Shown in pieces: positions 1 to 10,442 of a stretch of 64,000 nucleotides of DNA. The stretch's first letter is position 1; each line of letters opens with the position of its first letter. Source of the DNA: Globodera rostochiensis (Eukaryota > Nematoda > Chromadorea > Rhabditida > Heteroderidae); assembly GCA_018350325.1 (NCBI GenBank), contig JAEVLN010000001.1, positions 3,811,254 to 3,875,253 on the forward strand, given 5' to 3'. A program made the position numbers and the translations under genes. Below the pieces are notes generated by a model that was not told where the DNA came from, did not search any database, and saw only the letters and a list, made by a program, of their open reading frames with translations.

Positions 1-61
1 AGAATTTAAATTGCTTGCAAAAGACTCCGGGGGCATAACATTTTTTAAATTTGTTTTAGCG

Positions 62-916
62 TTACTTCAATCGATTTCGGCCCGTGTTCACGTCGTACAA
101 TGTGAGGCTAAAAAGCAATGCGTCGCGATATCTAAACACAAAAAAAAACTTTTTTTATTTTTTTAAAATTCGTTGGCATTTTATTTTATTGCAAATTTAC
201 ACTAATTTTGGTGCTTTACCTTTTTCCGCAAGAGAATATAAAAGCAACAAAATATTTTGTTATTAATTTAAAAGAACAAATTTAGGGCCAATTACTTTGT
301 TCCATGGGCCATGTCCGACTCGTAAATGTAGGGAATGGCGGCCTTCCAGAATTGGACGGTGTTATAACCTTCAAAATTGGCGCATTTTGTTTAGGGAAAA
401 TTAAATAAATTTGGGGGGGGGGGGCAAAAAACAAAAAATTTCAATTTTATTAAAAAGTTTCCAAATTTCGGGAAATAATTAAAAAACAAATACCGAGAAT
501 GCTGACAAAATGCTCGAAATAACCGACGCTCTCAAAACATTGCTGCATACAATACTCCAAACACGACAAAAGTCCCTGCAAAAGCATTTTAGGAGCCAAT
601 TTAAATTTAAATTTGCCTTAAAAATAATTTTAAATTTTCAAAAAAAAACTTAGCGCCGGGGGGCCCTCCAAATGCTTTAATCAGCAAAAGAATGCATATT
701 TTGTAATTTCCATCAAAATTCAAACCTGGAAGGCAATTTCCGAGTTGACGTCCCGTTTTCGCCAAATATTTGCCAATCTGTCCGTTTCTTTTTTCAAAAA
801 AACCACAAAAAACCCAATTCTTACGCATCAATGCCATGAATCATCGCTTGGTCAAAGGTACAGTCATCGCTTAGCCCATCGGAACAATTCAATTTCCCCA
901 AAATTCTCAGAATTGC
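62..916 (-). CDS. Unidentified multi-exon gene, 3' part
   Basis: I do not recognise this protein. The last two exons are clear: one from about 385 to 296 (reads KCANFEGYNTVQFWKAA, then an acidic IYESDMAHGTK) and one from 131 to 62, ending in TAA after YDVNTGRNRLK; their phases agree across a GT-AG intron. An upstream exon at 575-494 (GLLSCLEYCMQQCFES) has TTTGCAG before it and GTATTT after it. Two more exon-like blocks at 787-726 and 916-825 have splice signals, but I could not join them in one frame. The 385 exon lacks an AG acceptor in its expected place. The 5' end is missing or lies further right. It may be intracellular; no signal peptide or membrane segment is visible in the parts read. 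Confidence 0.4.
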
Positions 917-1103
917 CTAAATTTATTTAAAATTGTTGCCCTTTTTGTAGTCAAATCACACCAATTTTTATTTTAACTAAAAATTGTTCTTTTTTTTAGG
1001 CAAAACCCGTTTTTTGAATGTGACGACTATTCATCAAAAACCATTTATTTGTCTGAATAAAATTTTATGAAATAAATTGGCGTATTTCTGCTGTTATTCT
1101 TAC

Positions 1104-1185
1104 TATGTCGAGACGAGAATCTCGTCTCGAGATTCGAAAAATCTCGTCTCGAGATTCTCGCTCGAAGCTTTAAGTCCGGGCTCTA
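1104..1185. mobile_element. Short hAT-like non-autonomous element
   Basis: An 82-bp palindrome-rich element made of repeated CGAGATTCTCG blocks and ending CCGGGCTCTA. It is flanked by near-identical 8-mers, ATTCTTAC on the left and GTTCTTAC on the right (7 of 8 match), as expected for a hAT-type insertion. Similar CTCGAGAT-rich elements occur at 10228-10345 and around 59216-59310. Confidence 0.5.
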
Positions 1186-1199
1186 GTTCTTACCCGTCT

Positions 1200-2709
1200 G
1201 GTGCCTTCCTCTTGCGCTTTGGTGTTTTCCATAAAAATGTTTAAGCCGTTTATGACAATGAACGAATGGAACAAAAGCCTAAAATTGTGAAATAAAATAG
1301 GGAAAAAGGCAAAGGCGAAGAGTTTTTTATGTGAAAGAGAAAGGAATGCAAAATGGAAAACAACACGCGTCCGCCCCCTCCGCCCGCCCCCCCCCCCGGC
1401 GCCGACATCAAAATATTTATTTAATTTAATGCTCTTCGAACAGCTAACGGAGGGAGGCAGGCAAATGTTTTTGTTTGTTGCCTTTGAATGGATTGATTGA
1501 CTGAGTCATCGTCGTCGTTGTCGTCCGAACTTAACCGGCTTCTCGTCTTTAACCCGGGCTTTTTTCCCTTACTCCCTTCAAACTTTAAAAAAATTTTACC
1601 CCACAGAAGCCTAAAAGGGCGGGACGGAAAATGGGCGGAGGGGCGACAGACATTCTTTTATTTTATAATGCAAATTACATTAGAAAAATCAGTTTTCTTT
1701 CTTCCATTTTTGCAAAACTTTTTGCGTGGGATTAGCTTGAAATTGATTTGAAAAGTTTGAATATTATCGAAAATGTTTTATTCAAAATGCTCTGAAAAGA
1801 ATTGCTAAACATTTATGAGCGGTACAAAATGAATAATGTTTATGCGACCATTTCATGTGATAAACTTTCTATTTTTGGTGGTGTCCTCCCCCCTCCCCCC
1901 CCCCCCTTCGAGGAAATACATACCGGTATGTTTTAATCGGTTGGATCAATTTGTTTCCCCAAGGGTTTCAAGAATGGCTGTGTATGTTGGTATGAAAGAC
2001 TTTTTTTAACGGTTCAGTTTCCGATCAAACGGGCAGAGGAGCGGGGGGGGGGTACTGCTGCTTGGAGGAGCGTGGGGGTGGGATTGGGAGCGGGGGGGGG
2101 TACTGCTTGGAGGAGCGGGGGGGGGGGGATTGGAGGCGCGGGGGGGGGGGGTACTGCTTGGAGGAGCGTGGGGGTGGGATTGGAGGAGCGGGGGGGGTAC
2201 TGCGGAGGAGCGGGGGGGGGGGGATTGGAGGCGCGGGGGGGGGGGTACTGCTTGGAGGAGCGGGGGGGGGGGGGGGGGGGGGGTACTGCTTGGAGGAGCG
2301 GGCTGAGTCACTTAGCGCCTAACTGGTTCACAATTCCTCCTGTGAGAAAAAGCGCGCTTTTTGGGCTTTCATAGCACAAAAAAAGAAGAAAAGAATTGGG
2401 TCAAAGAATGTACAAAGATTGTTCCTTTACCGGGGGGGGGGAGATTCGCTTAACCGCGCAAACGCTTAGTTCTGCGCTGAAATGGCCCATTGTTTTGGGT
2501 TTTCGGGTCCCCGGAGGGTTAGGACGAGCAGAGTATTGCATATAACACGGAAAGGAGGAGATGCACAATTCGTTCACTTAAAAATTCCGCCCTAGGGGGA
2601 GGAAATAACAAATAACATCGAGCAGATACATAGAGGGGGGGGGGGGAATACATTCCCCTCCCACCGATTCCTCCCCCCCCCCCCCGATTGACCCCGTTCA
2701 AAAAGTGGT

Positions 2710-2745
<36 letters not shown>

Positions 2746-3600
2746 AGGGGAGGACGGACGGAGATGATTCCCCGGGGGGGGGGTAGGGGAGAGGGGGGGG
2801 GTAGGGGGGGGGCCGGACGGAGATGATTCCCCCCCCCCGGTTTGTATTGATGAATAACAACCGACGACAGCGAAAAGAAGAAAGATAATAGTGTTGAGGG
2901 TAGCAGTGTCCCTCTCTCGAAGGGTTTTGGGGGAATGAGAGAGGTTTTTGGCGGGGGTTGGAGGTCGGCGGCCCCCCCCCCCCCCCCCCCGAGGGGACCG
3001 CCGCCGCGACCGACCGATCGAAAGAGAAAAAGATCAATTAATTGTTTGTGAGCGTTTCCGCCGTTAGGCAAATAAAATGGAGTTTTTTTGTGTGTGGGAA
3101 ATAATTGATATTATTCCCATATAAATGCGATTGGGAACGAAAACAATGCCAAAATTTGCATTTATTTTGATAAAATCACGTGAATATCTGCTGCTTATAA
3201 TTATTATTGATCCGCAGCCACTAAATGAAAATAGAGGGCCAGCAAAATATTCCGAACAAAAAAAAAGAAGCAATAAATAATACAATTGAAAAGTCTTTTA
3301 AACATTTTAATGTTTTAAATTAATTAAGAAGAAGCCTTAAATTTTCAATTTCCGTTTTTGGTGCCATCACTTGGCAAAAGTTAATGTTCTGAATTAACTG
3401 CTAATCGAAATAAGCATTTATTATATATGGAGGAATTGGCTTTTACCAAATAAAACCCCCGGAAATTTACTTTTTCCCCAAAAATGGCACTTGGCAAAAG
3501 AGCGGGAAAAAATATCTGCTGGAAAATTAAACAAATAATTAATTATTGCAAATATTGGAGATTAGTCCGTTCAATTGCATCATTCCAAAGAAATGAGTGA
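1200..3600. repeat. Gene-free stretch with G/C-run low-complexity DNA
   Basis: No convincing gene. 2040-2300 is a GA/G tandem repeat with units such as TACTGCTTGGAGGAGCG followed by G tracts. 2633-3000 is another block with G runs up to about 30 bases (2709-2743) and a repeated GGACGGAGATGATTCC. Long open frames here on both strands are low-complexity artefacts (poly-Pro or poly-Gly). Poly-C tracts also occur at 1386 and 1896. Confidence 0.7.
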
Positions 3601-4239
3601 TTATTTCTAAAAATTATTTTTGCAAATTCAAAAATGAATTTCATGCGCGCCGTGCCGCCCGCCTACTGACAATGAGCCCCCCCCCCGCGCATTTATTTTG
3701 GCATAAAAATGAATTGTTAAATTGGGGCTCCCACCAGAAATTTTCTGAAAAAAATACACCCACGACAAAAAAAATATTTTGGGCCCAAAATTAAATAAAA
3801 CATCGTTAGAACTTCAAAAAATTTTCCGGCGGTGGACCATTCCCATTCCTAAAAAGCGACAACAAATTACCGTATTATTAAAATTGCACACTTTTTTAAT
3901 AATTCTCCTTTTTTTTCCGGCGGCGCAGGTAAAACATCAAAAAAAGTAATTTTCTGTAAAATGAATTTATAATTAAAGAATGTTTTAATTTTCTCAACAA
4001 ACTCCATAAAAATTCCATCATTAGGGGTGTATTTTTTCATTTTTGCAACAAAAACAGGAAAACCAGTACACCCGGTTTTTGGTTAGGCCGGTTTTTGCTC
4101 AATTTATTCCTGGGCCGTTCATTAGCTTTTAAATATTCGAAATTTGATTTAATGTTGGAAATAATAGAAATATAGCGCCACTTGCATTTGCGTGAAATAA
4201 CAAAATTTGTGAACATTTCTTAAATTTCATTTATTTTTT

Positions 4240-7200
4240 TCATTCCAATTCCGTGCCCGGCGGATACAACTCGCGGTAACGGGCCAACAACTCCCCAAAT
4301 GCCCCGTTTTCCCCCAATTTGAAGCATTCGCTGACATTCTCCCCGAATTTGTCGCCTTCGAAGTCCTCTCTGACCAAATTTCGCAAAACATGGGCCTAAA
4401 TTTGTTTAAATTTAGTTTTGTTTTAAATATTTGCAAATGTTTCTCACCTTCAAAACACCGTATCCATACTTTTCGGACAGCCGGTGTTTAAACAACGCGG
4501 ACTTTTTTGTTTGTGTGCACAAAAAGTGGACACAAAGTCCCTCAACGCTTTCAATTTGAAATTGGTTGGCCAACTGCAGCACGCCCTCAACACATCCATC
4601 CGAAATTTAAATGTTTTTTTATATTGAATTTTTTTCAAATCGTTTACCATCGATGGGTTTATACTCGGGGCACATCACCGGGTACATGACGGCCATCAGC
4701 CGTTCGAAGTCGCGCACATTCGCCGACGGTTCCTTCACGAGGAGGAAACAGTTCAGCAGAGATTTAAACTCGAAAATATAAATTAAAGTGCCTCAAACAG
4801 TTCAGCAGAGATTTAAACTCGAAAATATAAATTAAAGTGCCTCAATTTTCAATTTGAATTCGTTTGTCTTGGACTCTCTGAAGTCGTTGCTGAAGAACAG
4901 CGTTTTGAAGTAGGACGAGTGGGCGGACAGCAACTGCACATTTGGAAAAAACTTCAAAAAGGCTCAAAAATGCATATTTTCAAAGTTTGTCAATCATTAA
5001 CAATTGTAAATGAACTATTTTCCACAGGTTATACGCTAAAATCAGAAAAAACTACCGAAAAATGTTATTGATATTTGCTAAAAATCGTTTAAAATTAATT
5101 TAACGGGGACCTCTTTGTTCACGCAAATCGCCTCACCGTTCACCAACAAATTGGTCGACTTTGGAATTGTACTTAAAAGGCAGCAAAAGCATAAAAGCGA
5201 TGATTATTTTAAACAAAATTTGTTTGAAAAGATTTTAAATTTATATATTCAGAATAATTAATTTTTTAATTTTTCTGTTGGAAAGATTTTATTTACAAAT
5301 CTGACATCACTCCTCGCGGAGGCTCAGCCTGAATGTCCGCCTCCAAAGTGATCGAATCGTCCCTTTCGTTATGCCATCCATTTTCGGGGTTCATCAGAAC
5401 CTGAAAATTGGAAAATCCAAATATTTTAATAATCAAATTCATGTTTTTGAGAGTTTATTCATAAATTTCAAAAGTTTCTCTTTAAAATTCAATTCGATTT
5501 TTACACCTCAAAATCCATCAGCTGGCAATAGCCGGCCTCCTTCTGATTGGCACTGAACATCTGACTGATCAGTGCGCATTCGTTGTCCTCTTTTCCCTCA
5601 CGCTGAGCCTTTATCCGAAGTTTCACAGATGCCAAACAACTCCATGTCTCTTCTATTAAATATTTTATTTAATTTTAAGTGCAAAAGCCCCCACCCCTCG
5701 ACTTCTATTAAATATTTTATTTAATTTTAAGTGCAAAAGCCCCCACCCCCTCGACTTCTATTAAATATTTTATTTAAATTTTTAAGTGCAAAAGCCCCCC
5801 CCCCTCGACTTCTATTAAATATTTTATTTAATTTTAAGTGCAAAAGCCCCCCCCCCTCGACTTCTATTAAATATTTTATTTAAATGTTTAAGTGCAAAAG
5901 CCCCCCCCCCTCGATCTATTAAATATTTTATTTAAATTTTTAAGTGCAAAAGCCCCCCCCCCTCGACTTCTAAAATATTTTATTTAAATTTTTAAGTGCA
6001 AAAGCCCCCCCCCCCCCTCGACTTCTATTATATTTTATTTAAATTTTTAAGTGCAAAAGCCCCCCCCCCCTCGACTTCTATTAAATATTATTTAAATGTT
6101 TAAGTGCAAAAGCCCCCCCCCCTCGACTTCTATTAAATATTTTATTAATTTTTAAGTGCAAAAGCCCCCCCCCCCCTCGACTTCTATTAAATATTTATTT
6201 AAATTTAAGTGCAAAAGCCCCCCCCCCCTCGACTTCTATTAAATATTTTATTTAAATTTTTATGCAAAAGCCCCCCCCCCCCCTCGACTTCTATTAAATA
6301 TTTTATTTAAATGTTTAAGTAAAAGCCCCCCCCCCTCGACTTCTATTAAATATTTTATTTAAATTTTTAAGTGCAAAACCCCCCCCTCGACTTCTATTAA
6401 ATATTTTATTTAAATGTTTAAGTGCAAAAGCCCCCCCCTCGACTTCTATTAAATATTTTATTTAAATTTTTAAGTGCAAAAGCCCCCCCCCCTCCTTCTA
6501 TTAAATATTTTATTTAAATTTTTAAGTGCAAAAGCCCCCCCCCCCTCGACTTATTAAATATTTTATTTAAATTTTTAAGTGCAAAAGCCCCCCCCCCCTC
6601 GACTTCTATTATATTTTATTTAAATGTTTAAGTGCAAAAGCCCCCCCCCCCTCGACTTCTATTAAATATTATTTAAATTTTTAAGTGCAAAAGCCCCCCC
6701 CCCCTCGACTTCTATTAAATATTTTATAAATTTTTAAGTGCAAAAGCCCCCCCCCCTCGACTTCTATTAAATATTTTATTTAAATTTAAGTGCAAAAGCC
6801 CCCCCCCCCCTCGACTTCTATTAAATATTTTATTTAAATGTTAGTGCAAAAGCCCCCCCCCCTCGACTTCTATTAAATATTTTATTTAAATTTTTAAGTG
6901 AAAGCCCCCCCCCCCCTCGACTTCTATTAAATATTTTATTTAAATTTTTAAGTGCAAACCCCCCCCCCTCGACTTCTATTAAATATTTTATTTAAATTTT
7001 TAAGTGCAAAAGCCCCCCCCTCGACTTCTATTAAATATTTTATTTAAATTTTTAAGTGCAAAAGCCCCCCCCCCCTCCACGTTCACTGGAAGTGTCGCCG
7101 TTGCACCGGACAAATAAATCCAAACATTTTGAGTAACGGTTCCAACTTGAACTGGCGCCCACAACGATGTGCCAGGGAAGGCCGCGCACGTCAACAGAAT

Positions 7201-7518
7201 GGCTCACCTAAATTTTGTAAATTATTTTCAGGCACCAAACAAATTCTGATTCAATTGATGGAGGCAGCGCCATTTTTATTTTTATTTTTCTAAATTATTT
7301 TCGAGTGCCGCGAACCTTTTGCTGCACCTCTGCCACTTCTTTGTTCACAAATTCGTCCGAAAAGCGCGGAACACAAAATGCAATGCGACCATTTTGCTTC
7401 TTTTGAGCCTCTGAACAAACATTTTTAATTTGTTATTTAAATAAAATCCATTATTTTAATGGCATTGGCATGGACCGTCTTTGGCGACTTTCGTTTCCTT
7501 CTTCCCATTCTTGTCCAT
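4240..7518 (-). CDS. MATH-BTB domain protein (BATH family)
   Basis: Predicted 365-residue substrate adaptor for CUL3 ubiquitin ligase. Ten exons on the minus strand: 7518-7476, 7410-7316, 7207-7081, 5652-5507, 5400-5297, 5171-5111, 4933-4841, 4768-4648, 4599-4448, 4395-4240. All phases agree. MATH domain about residues 45-172 (VRGLPWHIVV, ETWSCLASVKL, AEPPRGVM); BTB about 175-285 (LLVNGEAICVNK, LLSAHSSYFKTLFFSNDF, CVEGVLQLANQFQIESVE); a short C-terminal helical tail follows. The start is the first ATG with a good donor downstream. Oddities: intron 3 is a 1.4-kb minisatellite; the intron after 4841 starts GC instead of GT and holds one copy of a 49-bp duplication; the exon at 4599 follows GG rather than AG. 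BATH genes are expanded in nematodes; the substrate is unknown. I am confident of the family, less of exact ends. Confidence 0.85.
4750..4847. repeat. 49-bp direct tandem duplication across a 3' splice junction
   Basis: Two essentially identical 49-bp copies lie head to tail. On the coding (minus) strand each contains an intron end (TATATTTTCGAG) plus the first bases of the next BTB exon (TTTAAATCTCTG). The copy on the 5' side is taken as intronic; using both would insert a repeated FKSLLNCF segment in frame. Confidence 0.8.
5653..7080. repeat. Intronic minisatellite, roughly 54-bp unit, about 26 copies
   Basis: Fills intron 3 of the MATH-BTB gene. The unit consists of ATTAAATATTTTATTT, then an AT-rich TTTTAAGTGCAAAAG, a C tract of 6-13 bases and TCGACTTCT. 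Copies differ mainly in C-tract length and small AT deletions. On the gene's strand each copy reproduces the real acceptor context TTTAATAG followed by AAG. Confidence 0.95.
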
Positions 7519-8453
7519 AGCTATGCAAAAAAGTAAAATAAAAACAATTTTATTAAAAAATATTTAAAAAAATTTCCTTTATCTTTATTATTTAATTAAA
7601 ATAAAATTGACAGAATTGTGACTTTTATTCAGCGAAAGAGTTTTTTGATTTATTTTAATCTTTAATTATTTTTGGGAGAGCTGATAAAATGTGAAAAGAC
7701 TTGTGATATTTTACGGGCGGCCAACTTTCATAAGTTTTATCAGTAAAATTTTAAGGAATTTAAATTTTTCCAAAGTTTTATTGGCATTTACCATTTTAAC
7801 CAACTTTTGATAACACTTTTTGACAATTTAAAAGCCCGAAAAACAATTAACTGCTGACATCATTCCGTTAATTGTGAAGGGATTTCGGGTCACAATTTTT
7901 GAATCAATGCGAATGATCCCCCAAAATTGGCCACAAATTCAAACTCCGACAAAGACAAAAGCCTAAATTTCTGTGATAAGAAAGAGTTTTGAGTATGTTT
8001 AAATGAATGAATTGGGTCAACAAAGTCAAGTCAAATGGCGCCTTATCATTTTATTAAAAAAATCATACGGCGGCAGCCCTTCCCGACGAATGAACGAACG
8101 AATGAACGGATTGTCTGCTTCGTCATGTCAAATGATCGCCCCCCCCATTTTTATAGAAAAACAAAAAATATTTTTATATTTAATTTGGACTTTTTACGCC
8201 ATTTGCTCATTAAATTCGGCCAACTTGCCACCCCCCCCCCCTCCCCGGTGTTTTGGCCCATTTATTGGTGCCGCCCTAACGCAAATCCCCCCCCCCCCAC
8301 CGATCCAATCGATTCAGTCATCGGACTTTCCCTAACGATGGCCTAAGTTTCATCTCTGAGCCCCAAAGAATAAATATATTCGTCCATTGGAAGTCCAATA
8401 ATTAGTAAATGTTTTTGCATTTTTTAATATTAATTTTGCCGCTTTTGCTGGCA
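7519..8453. other. Intergenic: 5' flank of the MATH-BTB gene
   Basis: AT-rich with short poly-C tracts at 8139, 8229 and 8287. No coding or RNA signal that I would defend. The overlapping open frames at 8003-8346 are proline-rich and have no splice or family support. Confidence 0.5.
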
Positions 8454-9159
8454 CATTTTAATAGAGATCGGCCAGAAGGTTCGGCCGGTACTATTCGGTA
8501 AAGTACCGAAAAAATACCGTTACAAAAAAGTTTCGGTACTTTTCGAAAAGGTTCGGTCGGGATTTTTCGGTAAAGTACCGAAAAAGTACTGGTACCGAAA
8601 AGTACCGAAAAAAAATTGTCGGTACTTTTTCGGTTTTCGGTACCAAAATTTTTTAGAGTAATTTTTTTAACAAAACTCATTTATTTTGGAAATTTTGGCT
8701 TTTCAAATGTTTATAAATCATTTTAGGAAGCTTGAGGTTCAAGAAAATCAGAATTTTGGCCTGTTCTTGTTCTGTGGCAGAATTTTTAAGTTTTTGGTTT
8801 AGTTTGAAGGGGGAGGGAGGGCCGGCGGTGCCGATAGGCGCCGCCGAGAAAATTTAGCATTTTTTGATGGAATTTGTTAAGAAAAATGGCCTAAAAATGC
8901 ATCGCTGAAGAGAAAAAAAAATGATCAGAAAAATTAAAAATAAATCAACTTTTCTCGGGCCGAGTCTTTTCAAAAAATTAATTTATTTAAATGCTCCTTA
9001 TTTTCTCTATTTTTCTAGCATTATTTGGTGAATTTTTTAATGTTAAGTAAATAAAAAATTTCTAGGCTTTAATATTTTAAAAATCTGAAATATTTTTAAA
9101 AAATTTTTGAAAAAATTGTTTTCTTTCCCATAAATTAATTGAAAAACAGAAAAAACTAT

Positions 9160-9216
9160 TTACACCGTCGGGGTTTGAACCCCGGGCAACCACGTCACTC
9201 ACATCACACCACCAAG
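9160..9216 (-). other. tRNA-like B-box segment (SINE-like)
   Basis: On the minus strand CGGGGTTCAAACCCCG forms a perfect T-arm-like hairpin with a B-box (GGTTCAAACCC). Upstream, CTTGGTGGTGTGATG is a weak A-box. There is no cloverleaf, so this is not a functional tRNA; more likely a tRNA-derived repeat fragment inside the hAT-like element. Confidence 0.4.
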
Positions 9217-9237
9217 GCATAAATGAACAAAAAGAAA

Positions 9238-9308
9238 TTTCACTCTAGGACTCGAACTTTAGACAAAATCGAATTTCCCTAAATGTTTAACCACTGAGCC
9301 ACGTGAGA
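9238..9308 (-). other. tRNA-like segment with A and B boxes (SINE-like)
   Basis: On the minus strand TGGCTCAGTGGTTAAAC matches a pol III A-box/D-arm and AGTTCGAGTCCTA matches a B-box/T-arm, about 30 bases apart. The acceptor and anticodon stems are poor, so I call it a tRNA-derived repeat rather than a tRNA gene. It lies inside the 8462-9568 element. Confidence 0.45.
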
Positions 9309-9576
9309 TTACGCAGAATGAGTGATATATTACCAAATTTTTCCGTTCAGTACTTTTTTCGGGACTCAAAGTTTCTTCGGTCGGTACCTTCGGTTCTCAA
9401 AAAGTTTCGGTCGGTTCTTTTCGGTAAAATACCGAAAAAGTACCGGTACCGAAAAGTATCGGTACTTTTCGAAAAAGTTCGGTCGGTACTATTCGGTAAA
9501 GTACTGATGCCTGAGTACCGAAAAGTACCGAAAAAGCGTCGGTACTTTCCCGTACCGTCCGATCTCTACATTTTAA

Positions 9577-10227
9577 TACCAAAAATTGAAAAAATGCCGC
9601 AAAACTCTTTCTTTATTGTGCAAAAAGTTTAGTCGGCTGCACCAATTAACAAAAGTCTGGCTTTTGTTGTTGTATTACGGGCGGAATAATCGAATCCCCC
9701 CCCCCCCCCAATGTTTGCGCACGGCTCCAAAAACACGTAAATCACTCAACAAAACAAACAAATAAATCACTTATAATTTATATTGACAAAAAACGAATAA
9801 ATCGGAAACTTGATTTTCTTACAAAAACTTTAGCACCATCCATTAGTATTCGGCAAATGGATTTTTCGGTAATTTACCGGTCGAAAAAAAAGTCGGTAAG
9901 TTTCTGTAAATTTTTAAAAAATGTTAATTTGTTAAATTTGGAGGCCCTTAATAATAATTTAATATTTTTATATCTTTCCGATTATTCATCATTAATTATA
10001 CGACGCTAATTTGTAAGGTGGAGAACAAAAAGACCAATTATAAATTTGAAGCGAATGCTTTTCATGACGCATAAATAAACTATTTTTAGACATTTTGACC
10101 TCTTTAACTTTTCCCCATTCTCAAATTAAAATAATTTAATAAATTTTCCGAGAATGACAAAATATGTATATGTTTTTGTTGTTGTTTTTTTGACATAAAA
10201 CGGCGTTTTAGCCTCATCAAATTGACA
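9577..10227. other. Intergenic, AT-rich
   Basis: Contains one poly-C tract near 9698 and otherwise AT-rich DNA. No gene, RNA or repeat that I can support. Confidence 0.5.
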
Positions 10228-10345
10228 CAAGAGCCCAGACTTGAGGACCAATCGAGATCACTAAGAATCTCGAAATAATCTCGGTCAAATTTCATCGATC
10301 GAGATCTCGAAAAATCTCGACGAGGTCTTGGTCGGTCCGGGCTTT
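10228..10345. mobile_element. hAT-like MITE in the promoter of the 10.4-kb gene
   Basis: 118-bp element with rough inverted ends (CAAGAGCCCAGAC and GTCCGGGCTTT) and perfect 8-bp flanking duplications AATTGACA (10220-10227 and 10346-10353). The interior is made of CTCGAGAT palindromes. It ends about 97 bases upstream of the ATG at 10443, so it may influence that promoter. Confidence 0.7.
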
Positions 10346-10442
10346 AATTGACAGCCTCCGACTCGACTCGATACTTTTGGCCCGCTCCGACAAAAAGAAT
10401 TTACGGTTTTGCAGATTCAATTTTGAACTACGCGTGCTAAAA

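Larger units (their letters stand above)
8462..9568. mobile_element. hAT-like element with 8-bp target duplication
   Basis: 1107-bp insertion. Ends are inverted repeats TAGAGATCGG and CCGATCTCTA; both sides are flanked by the identical 8-mer CATTTTAA (8454-8461 and 9569-9576). This end sequence and target size fit hAT transposons. No transposase is visible, so it is non-autonomous. The subterminal parts (8480-8650, 9345-9560) are arrays of GGTACCGAAAAGTACCG-type palindromes; the middle is AT-rich and carries two tRNA-like segments. Confidence 0.85.

Noticed and set aside
2006..3037. Poly-Pro/poly-Gly frames on both strands
   Set aside because: Homopolymer and minisatellite DNA without gene signals.
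5700..7070. CRISPR array
   Set aside because: Regular spacing, but the spacers are not unique: it is one minisatellite unit in a eukaryotic intron.
9160..9308. Functional tRNA genes
   Set aside because: A and B boxes are present but no full cloverleaf or acceptor stem; they sit inside a transposon-like element.
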